Source: Thermopolyspora sp044507605 (GTDB lineage: Bacteria > Actinomycetota > Actinomycetes > Streptosporangiales > Streptosporangiaceae). From it: DNA of 64,000 nucleotides. Shown here piece after piece: positions 59,152 to 64,000 of this stretch (positions are counted from its first letter, which is position 1; each line of letters starts with the position of its first letter). Position numbers and translations under genes: made by a program. The stretch lies in assembly GCA_044507605.1 (NCBI GenBank), contig JBIQJI010000010.1, forward strand, positions 61,159-125,158. Reading direction: 5' to 3'. The notes beneath the pieces are model-generated. The model was given only the letters and a program-made list of their open reading frames with translations. It was not told where the DNA came from and made no database searches.

Positions 59152-59694
59152 TCAGGAGTGGGCGCGCAGGGCGTCGGCGAGCCATTCGAAGGCGGGGGTC
59201 CTCGCGGGGAAGGGCTCGCGGCCGTTGAGCACGCCCAGCAGCCGCCAGTACTGTTCCACCCGGCGGTCGGTGAACAGCTCGATCTGGTCGATCAGCCGGG
59301 CGCGGTCGGCCGCAGGCAGGCCCGGGTCGACGATGCGGTCGAGGATCTCCCGGCCTTCGGCGGACCCGGGGGCGACGCCGTCGCGCACGGCCTGCCCGGC
59401 GTGCTCCAGCACGGCGGTCGTGTCGTACGCCGTCGGCCGGTCCGCGCCGGCCGAGCTGCCGGCCACCACCATCTCGCGCACCCGACGCTGGAACGAGCCG
59501 TCGGCGACGAGGGCCGCGAGATCGGCCCAGGCGGTCTGCTGCTCCGGGGTGAGCTCGTCCGGCTCGGCCGGCAGTTGCCGCATGCCGATCGCGATGCCGG
59601 CTCCGGGCGCCTGCGGGTCGATCCCGTCGAAGGCGCGGTCGACGAATTCGTCGATGACCCGCCGCCGCTCCTCGGCGGACGTGTGGGCGGACAT
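59152..59694 (-). CDS. MerR-type effector domain protein without DNA-binding domain
   Basis: 180 residues, all-helical. RRRVIDEFVDRAFDGIDP, ELTPEQQTAWADLAALVADGSFQRRVREMV and the ending VEQYWRLLGVLNGREPFP resemble the C-terminal ligand/dimer region that follows the HTH in actinobacterial MerR regulators, but there is no MerR HTH before it, in any frame. ATG 59694 has AAGGAG nine bases upstream. A promoter of MerR architecture lies 60-95 bases upstream. It may be a stand-alone ligand-binding protein, comparable in concept to the short TipAS form of TipAL. Confidence 0.6.
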   Translation of the reverse strand: MSAHTSAEERRRVIDEFVDRAFDGIDPQAPGAGIAIGMRQLPAEPDELTPEQQTAWADLAALVADGSFQRRVREMVVAGSSAGADRPTAYDTTAVLEHAGQAVRDGVAPGSAEGREILDRIVDPGLPAADRARLIDQIELFTDRRVEQYWRLLGVLNGREPFPARTPAFEWLADALRAHS

Positions 59695-59757
59695 GACACT
59701 CATCTCCTTGGACATAGGGGTCGTCGCTGACCGGGCGGCTGCGGCCGCCCACGTCCA

Positions 59758-59788
59758 AGGCTGGACCCTCCCGTAACTGGAGGCTCAA
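59758..59788 (-). promoter_or_regulatory. MerR-type promoter with 19-base spacer
   Basis: On the minus strand TTGAGC (59788-59783), 19-base spacer, CAGCCT (59763-59758). The spacer region carries the dyad CCTCC-N7-GGAGG (59783-59779 / 59711-type right arm at 59771-59767). The over-long spacer and central dyad are the hallmark of MerR-activated promoters (BmrR/TipA group). It reads toward the HTH-less effector gene. Confidence 0.6.
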
Positions 59789-59810
59789 GTCGAAATGGCG
59801 GAACGGTGAA

Positions 59811-59848
59811 ACGGCGCCTCTTCCGCCGGATGACGGAGGAGGCGCCGT
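59811..59848 (-). terminator. Terminator hairpin after the secreted-protein gene
   Basis: Perfect 10-bp arms ACGGCGCCTC (59811-59820) and GAGGCGCCGT (59839-59848) with an 18-base loop; located 21 bases beyond the stop of the leftward gene at 59869. On the minus strand TTTCACCG follows the stem. Confidence 0.7.
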
Positions 59849-59868
59849 GCCGCTGTGGCTATAGCGGG

Positions 59869-60354
59869 TCAGTTGTACGGGTTGTCTATGGTGTAGCCCT
59901 GCTTGGTGCGCATCATGTACTGGCCGTTCGTGCCGAACCAGCCGCCGGTCACGTCGAAGCGGACGTTACGCACCGTGCTGCCGAAGTTCACCGTGCCGCT
60001 GTACAGGAGGACCTGCTGGCATCCGGAGGTGGGCGTCCCCTGGCCGGTGTAGCTCGGCCAGGTGGTGCTCGTGCCGTTGACGACGATGGTGGTGTTGGGC
60101 GCGGGATAGGCGTTCTGCCAGCACAGCTGCACCGAGTAGCGATACTTCTTGTTTCCGTTGTCGAACGCCACGGTGCCTTCCAGGCGGGCCAGTGGCGTCC
60201 CGTAGCCGTCGTTGCTGATCAGGTTCACGTAGACCTGGTAATCCGTGCCGAAGGTGGCGTGCGCGGGGCTGACCGGCAGGAGCGCGCCGGCCAGGGCCGT
60301 TGCGGCGATGGCGGTCGACGAGGCCAGGCGGCGTGCTTTCCAGCGTGCAGACAA
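59869..60354 (-). CDS. Small secreted protein of unknown function
   Basis: 161 residues. Sec signal peptide with basic MSARWKARR, hydrophobic IAATALAGALLPV and a cleavage site after SPAHA. The mature ~128 residues are rich in Gly, Asn, Thr, Tyr with beta-type strands (YQVYVNLISND, KKYRYSVQLCWQNAY, VLLYSGTVNFG) and two Cys that could pair. TTG 60354 start, with GGGAGAGG upstream. Lower GC than its neighbours. No family recognised; ends with NPYN. Confidence 0.7.
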   Translation of the reverse strand: MSARWKARRLASSTAIAATALAGALLPVSPAHATFGTDYQVYVNLISNDGYGTPLARLEGTVAFDNGNKKYRYSVQLCWQNAYPAPNTTIVVNGTSTTWPSYTGQGTPTSGCQQVLLYSGTVNFGSTVRNVRFDVTGGWFGTNGQYMMRTKQGYTIDNPYN

Positions 60355-60640
60355 TTAGCACCTCTCCCTATCGGATTGCCGACGCCCGGAGCCTATTTTC
60401 GCCGGCCTGACCTGTCCAGCGGGGAATTTAGGTCCGCTATTTCGCCGGAGCCGAAATCGGCGGGCGGGAAAGTTTCTCGCGCGTCGGTTTTGTGGCTACC
60501 AGGGAGAACAAAGTTGTCGGGGCGGCGGAATTCTGCGGCCGGGATCTGAAAATTACAGCCGGAACGGCGCGGGCCGCCCGGAGCGGAGCGGACCCTGGGC
60601 GGCCCGCGCGGCTTTCGGGGCGGCGTATTCGCGATGGCGA
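60355..60640. other. Non-coding gap between the secreted-protein and MFS genes
   Basis: 286 bases. The part next to 60355-60440 is relatively AT-richer and must carry the promoter of the leftward secreted-protein gene. The rest shows GGGCGGCC-type GC repeats and no gene. No clear terminator for the MFS gene was found. Confidence 0.35.
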
Positions 60641-62218
60641 TCACCGGGAAGGGTGGGGCCGGGCGGGCGGCGCGTGGGGAATGGTGAGGGGGCGGCCGGG
60701 CTGGCGCAGGCGCGTGCTGAGGAGGGCCGACAGCGCTGCCAGGGCGGCCGTCAGCATCGAGACGTGCGGGTGGGACCAGGCGGTCGCGGAGAGCAGGACG
60801 AGGGCGGCGCCGAGGACGCCCGCCACCGCCTTGGCGCTGTAGACGACCGCGTGGATCTCGGTGGTGCCGGTCTCGCCGAAGTAGTCGCGCACCAGGCTGG
60901 CGATGAGCGGGTAGAAGGCGCCGCCGCCGAGACCGGCGACCAGGGCCGACACGATCAGCCCGGCGGGCGAGCCGGTGGCGGTGTCGGAGGCCAGGAGCAC
61001 CTGGCCGGCGGCCAGCAGGGCCAGGGTGAGGGAGAGGGTGGGCCGGCGGCCGGCCCGCTCGGAGACCACCATGGCGACCGCGCGGCCGGCTCCGTTGGCG
61101 GCGATCAGCAGCGCCACGGCCGCCCACGCGGCCGGCGCCATGCCGGCGGCGAGCAGGGCCACGGACACCACAGTGCAGATCGAGACGCCTGCGGCCAGCA
61201 CGAGGATCAGGCACAGGGCCGGGAGCACGCCCGTGCGCACCGCCTGCCCCGTCGAGAAGTCGCGGGGGGCGCGCGGGTTGGCGCGGAACGCGCGGTTGCG
61301 GATGGACCACGCGCGCGGGTCGAGGTGCGGGGGCCACCAGCGCGCGGGAGGGATGCGGACGAAGACCGCCGCGACGGCCACGGCGGCGCCCGCGAGCGCG
61401 GCGGCCGCCACGAAGGCCGGGCCGAGATGGCCGGGCGCCGCGATGATCAGCGGCACCGAGCCGTAGGCGAACGCGCCGGTGACGAAGCCGACGTGGGCGG
61501 CGGGACGTTCGGGGTACCAGGCGGACAGGACCGCACTGCAGATCGCGTAGACGACGCCGGCCCCGGTGCCGCCGAACACGCCGTACCCGAGCAGGGTCCA
61601 CCCGGGCCCGGTGGCAAGCCCCACGGTGAGCAGACCGGCCGTGACGAGCAGCGCCGCGGCGAGCAGCGGGCCGCGCAGCGACAGGGCCCGGGCCGAGGCG
61701 GGGCCACGGCCCAGGGCCGCCGCCGGCCCGGCCGGAGCCGGGAGGCGCCCGGCCCGGCGACCGGCGGCCCGATCGGTGTCCCAGGGGCGGGCGAGTGTGG
61801 ACAGGGGCGCGCCCGTCACCCAGTCGCGGGGCCCGGCGGGGCAGGGCGGTGCGGTTCGGGCGGCCTGGGCTCCTGGGCGGCCCGGCGCGGTGGGTGCGGG
61901 CGTGGCGGGGCCACGGGCCCTTGCCGAGGCTCCGGTGGTGCGGCGTTCCAGGGATCTGGCGGTGGGGAAGGCGACGGCGGCCTGGCAGATGGCCCAGGCG
62001 GCCATGGGGGCGAGGGCCTCGGCGAGGGTCCAGCCGCGCGTGGCCATCAGGTGGGGGACGGCGGCGGCGTAGCCGTACTGGAGGGGGCTGATGGCCAGCA
62101 TCGCCAGCCAGGGGAGCCACAGCATCCATGAGCGGGGCCGGCCGAGGAGCCGCTCCGCGCTGTCGCCCACGCTGTAAGCGCGTCCGCACCAGTCCCGGAT
62201 GATCTGCGTGTGCACCAT
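60641..62218 (-). CDS. OxlT-like (oxalate/formate antiporter family) MFS transporter
   Basis: 525 residues, about 12 hydrophobic segments. The central GYGVFGGTGAGVVYAICSAV followed by AWYPERPAAHVGFVTGAFAYGS is typical of the OFA family (OxlT), and GGAFYPLIASLVRDYFGE of its second half. The loop between segments 2-3 carries an ~80-residue Pro/Ala/Arg/Gly insert (about 93-173) not seen in OxlT. The ATG at 62218 lies inside operator-like site e and has no Shine-Dalgarno, so either the mRNA is leaderless or translation starts at Met32 (62125). Likely imports the regulon's acid in exchange for formate. Confidence 0.75.
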   Translation of the reverse strand: MVHTQIIRDWCGRAYSVGDSAERLLGRPRSWMLWLPWLAMLAISPLQYGYAAAVPHLMATRGWTLAEALAPMAAWAICQAAVAFPTARSLERRTTGASARARGPATPAPTAPGRPGAQAARTAPPCPAGPRDWVTGAPLSTLARPWDTDRAAGRRAGRLPAPAGPAAALGRGPASARALSLRGPLLAAALLVTAGLLTVGLATGPGWTLLGYGVFGGTGAGVVYAICSAVLSAWYPERPAAHVGFVTGAFAYGSVPLIIAAPGHLGPAFVAAAALAGAAVAVAAVFVRIPPARWWPPHLDPRAWSIRNRAFRANPRAPRDFSTGQAVRTGVLPALCLILVLAAGVSICTVVSVALLAAGMAPAAWAAVALLIAANGAGRAVAMVVSERAGRRPTLSLTLALLAAGQVLLASDTATGSPAGLIVSALVAGLGGGAFYPLIASLVRDYFGETGTTEIHAVVYSAKAVAGVLGAALVLLSATAWSHPHVSMLTAALAALSALLSTRLRQPGRPLTIPHAPPARPHPSR

Positions 62219-62232
62219 ACTGTATGGAATAT
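62215..62232. promoter_or_regulatory. FCD-GntR operator-like site e (MFS gene)
   Basis: Minus strand ATATTCCATACAGTATGG; its core CCATACTGTATGG (62215-62227) is a perfect 13-bp palindrome. Overlaps the proposed ATG of the leftward MFS gene. Confidence 0.6.
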
Positions 62233-62275
62233 CCCAATGATCGGGCGGAGTCCAGGCCTGGACGGCACTTTTTCC

Positions 62276-62293
62276 ATACGGTATACCGTCTAC
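62276..62293. promoter_or_regulatory. FCD-GntR operator-like site d (sucC-like operon)
   Basis: Plus strand ATACGGTATACCGTCTAC, containing the perfect 12-bp palindrome ACGGTATACCGT (62278-62289), 23 bases before GTG 62316. This copy is the most symmetrical and best defines the core. Confidence 0.7.
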
Positions 62294-62315
62294 AAGAACC
62301 GGCTGAGGAGGTCTC

Positions 62316-63497
62316 GTGGACCTGTACGAATACCAGGCGAAGCGCCTCTTCGCCCGGCACGCCGTGCCCGTGCTGGACGGCGCGGTCGCCACGACGCCGC
62401 AGGAGGCGCGGGCGATCGCGGCGCGGCTCGCCGCGCCGGTCGTGGTCAAGGCGCAGGTGAAGACCGGCGGGCGCGGCAAGGCCGGGGGAGTGCTGCCCGC
62501 CCCGGGGCCGGACTCGGCGCAGGCCGCGGCGGAGCGCATCCTCGGCATGGACATCAAGGGACACATCGCCCGGGCCGTGCTGGTGGAGCGGGCCAAGGCG
62601 GTGAGCGAGGAGTATTACGTCGCGTTTCTCGTCGACCGGGCCAATGGCACGTTCCTCGCCATCGCGTCGAGCGAGGGCGGCATGGACATCGAGCAGGTCG
62701 CGGCGGCCACGCCGGAGGCGATCGCCCGCCTGCCCGTCGACCCGGAGGCGGGGCTGGGCCGCGCCGCCGCCCACGACCTGGCCGTCGCCGCCGGCTACCC
62801 CGAGGACGTCGCCGACGCCGCCGCGGACGTGTTCGTGCGCCTGTGGCGCGTGCTGGCGGAGGAGGACGCCCTGCTCGTCGAGGTCAACCCGCTCGCCCGT
62901 ACGGCCGACGGCGCGCTGCTCGCGCTCGACGGCAAGGTGACGCTCGACGACAACGCCGGGTTCCGGCACGATCACGGGGACCTCGCGGACGTGGCCGCCG
63001 TGACCGCCGCGGAGAACGACTCGATCGAGGCGAGGGCGCGGGCCAGGCGGCTCAACTACGTGAAGCTGGACGGCCGGGTCGGCGTGATCGGCAACGGCGC
63101 CGGCCTGGTGATGAGCACTCTCGATGTGGTGGCCCGGGCGGGGGAGCGGCACGGCGGCGTGCGCCCGGCCAATTTCCTCGACATCGGCGGCGGCGCGTCG
63201 GCCCAGGTGATGGCCGACGGGCTGGAGATCGTCCTGTCCGATCCCGACGTGCGGTCGGTGCTGGTGAACGTGTTCGGCGGCATCACCGCCTGCGACGCCG
63301 TCGCCGACGGCGTGCTGGCCGCGCTCGCGCTGCTGGAGTCGCGCGGGGAGCGGCCCGACCGGCCCATCGTCGTGCGGCTCGACGGCAACAACGCCGAGGC
63401 GGGCCGCCGCATCTTGGCCGAGGCGGCGCATCCGCTCATCGAGCAGGTCCCGACCATGGACGGCGCCGCCGAACGGGCCACGAGCCTGGCCGCCTGA
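62316..63497 (+). CDS. sucC: Succinyl-CoA synthetase beta subunit-like protein
   Basis: 393 residues of ATP-grasp type: MDLYEYQAKRLFARHAVPVL at the start, VVVKAQVKTGGRGKAGGV (about 44-61), LLVEVNPLARTADG with the metal Asn/Asp, GNGAGLVMSTLD and VNVFGGITACDAVA. It forms acyl-CoA with the alpha subunit encoded next. GTG 62316 has GAGGAGG. Whether it is the housekeeping TCA enzyme cannot be decided here, but an operator shared with the formyl-CoA genes suggests a dedicated copy, perhaps making the acyl-CoA that primes CoA transfer to the substrate acid. Confidence 0.88.
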   Translation: MDLYEYQAKRLFARHAVPVLDGAVATTPQEARAIAARLAAPVVVKAQVKTGGRGKAGGVLPAPGPDSAQAAAERILGMDIKGHIARAVLVERAKAVSEEYYVAFLVDRANGTFLAIASSEGGMDIEQVAAATPEAIARLPVDPEAGLGRAAAHDLAVAAGYPEDVADAAADVFVRLWRVLAEEDALLVEVNPLARTADGALLALDGKVTLDDNAGFRHDHGDLADVAAVTAAENDSIEARARARRLNYVKLDGRVGVIGNGAGLVMSTLDVVARAGERHGGVRPANFLDIGGGASAQVMADGLEIVLSDPDVRSVLVNVFGGITACDAVADGVLAALALLESRGERPDRPIVVRLDGNNAEAGRRILAEAAHPLIEQVPTMDGAAERATSLAA

Positions 63498-63532
63498 CGG
63501 GCGCCGCGAACGGTTTCGAGCAGGGAGTGATC

Positions 63533-64000
63533 ATGGCCATCTGGCTGACCGAGAACAGCAAGGTCGTCGTGCAGGGCATGACGGGCGCGGAGGGGTCGAA
63601 GCACACCCGGCGCATGCTCGCCGCCGGCACGCCGATCGTGGGCGGGGTGAACCCGCGCAAGGCCGGCCTGACCGTGGACGTCGGCGGCACCGGCGTGCCG
63701 GTCTTCGGCAGCGTCGGCGCGGCGATGACCGCCACGGGCGCCGACACGAGCGTGGTGTTCGTGCCGCCGGCGTACACCAGGGCGGCCGTCGAGGAGGCCG
63801 TCGACGCCGGCATCGGGCTCTGCGTGGTGATCACCGAGGGGGTGCCGGTGCTGGACTCGCTCGCCTTCGTCAGCCGGGCCCGCCGCTCCGGCCGCACCCG
63901 CGTCATCGGCCCGAACTGTCCCGGTCTGATCAGCCCGGGCCGGTGCAACGCGGGCATCATCCCGGCCGACATCACCACCCCCGGCCGGGTGGGGCTGGTG
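63533..64000 (+). CDS. sucD: Succinyl-CoA synthetase alpha subunit-like protein, 3' truncated by window edge
   Basis: First 156 residues: MAIWLTENSKVVVQGMTGAEGSKH is cut here after 20, then the CoA-binding Rossmann segment VGGVNPRKAGLTVDVGGTGVPVF, VVFVPPAYTRAAVEEAVDAG, VVITEGVPVLD and IGPNCPGLISPG. The active-site phospho-His lies beyond the right edge. GGGAG precedes ATG 63533, 35 bases after the beta subunit gene, so the two form an operon under site d. Confidence 0.88.
   Translation, partial: MAIWLTENSKVVVQGMTGAEGSKHTRRMLAAGTPIVGGVNPRKAGLTVDVGGTGVPVFGSVGAAMTATGADTSVVFVPPAYTRAAVEEAVDAGIGLCVVITEGVPVLDSLAFVSRARRSGRTRVIGPNCPGLISPGRCNAGIIPADITTPGRVGLV

Noticed and set aside
60393..63431. A 1012-codon leftward open frame antisense to the MFS and sucC-like genes
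   Set aside because: Its translation is Arg/Gly/Pro/His-rich with no motifs; long antisense frames are common in very GC-rich DNA, and the genes on the other frames have clear family signatures.

Overview
The window is very GC-rich DNA from a mycelial-type actinobacterium. Evidence: GTG and TTG starts, ATGA-type gene overlaps, a leaderless recO-like start, a leucine leader peptide before leuA, a GlnR-type box and many GntR/TetR regulators. The gene set would suit Streptosporangiales (Nonomuraea/Microbispora-like), but no rRNA or other marker is present, so that placement is inference.

Layout. 1-1.8 kb: the end of a NarL-type two-component pair. 1.7-11.7 kb: a urea-nitrogen module, with a leftward urease operon ureABCFGD facing a rightward urea ABC transporter urtABCDE across a GlnR-like box. 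11.8-17.4 kb: a PaaX-type regulator, an MHS-type transporter, and an FCD-GntR regulator facing a class III CoA-transferase plus CitE-like lyase. 17.4-19.7 kb: a small DUF2630 protein and leuA behind a leucine leader peptide. 20-30.4 kb: a glycogen-debranching-like glucosidase, a membrane-anchored NB-ARC/TPR protein, TetR plus YrdB-like protein, a PhoD-type phosphatase, a methyltransferase, and rocD with an Lrp regulator. 30.4-40.8 kb: a lipoprotein, a flippase-like membrane protein, a TetR-controlled ABC exporter, a CDP-alcohol phosphotransferase pair, recO-uppS, a CGNR protein, an EamA permease and a Zur-like regulator.

The most interesting part is 40.8-64 kb. It encodes a formate dehydrogenase whose alpha subunit is split into two genes, FdhD, a ketopantoate-reductase-like enzyme, a ThDP lyase/decarboxylase resembling the ILVBL/HACL2 branch, a close formyl-CoA transferase homologue, an ADP-forming acyl-CoA synthetase, an Nramp-fold transporter without the usual metal-binding motifs, a Ca2+/H+ antiporter, an FCD-GntR regulator, an OxlT-like MFS carrier and a second-site sucCD-like pair. 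Six copies of an 18-bp operator-like sequence (core near ACGGTATACMGT) lie before six of these units, including the GntR gene itself. I read this as one regulon that makes formyl-CoA, exchanges its CoA and oxidises the formate to CO2. The substrate is either oxalate or a 2-hydroxy acid.

A second theme is short degenerate tandem repeats at protein ends, in linkers and in spacers. They include a histidine-rich tail on UreG, a separate His-rich mini-ORF just upstream, and D/H/G-rich inserts in a CitE-like lyase and a PhoD-like phosphatase. No tRNA, rRNA, CRISPR array, insertion sequence or phage gene was recognised.
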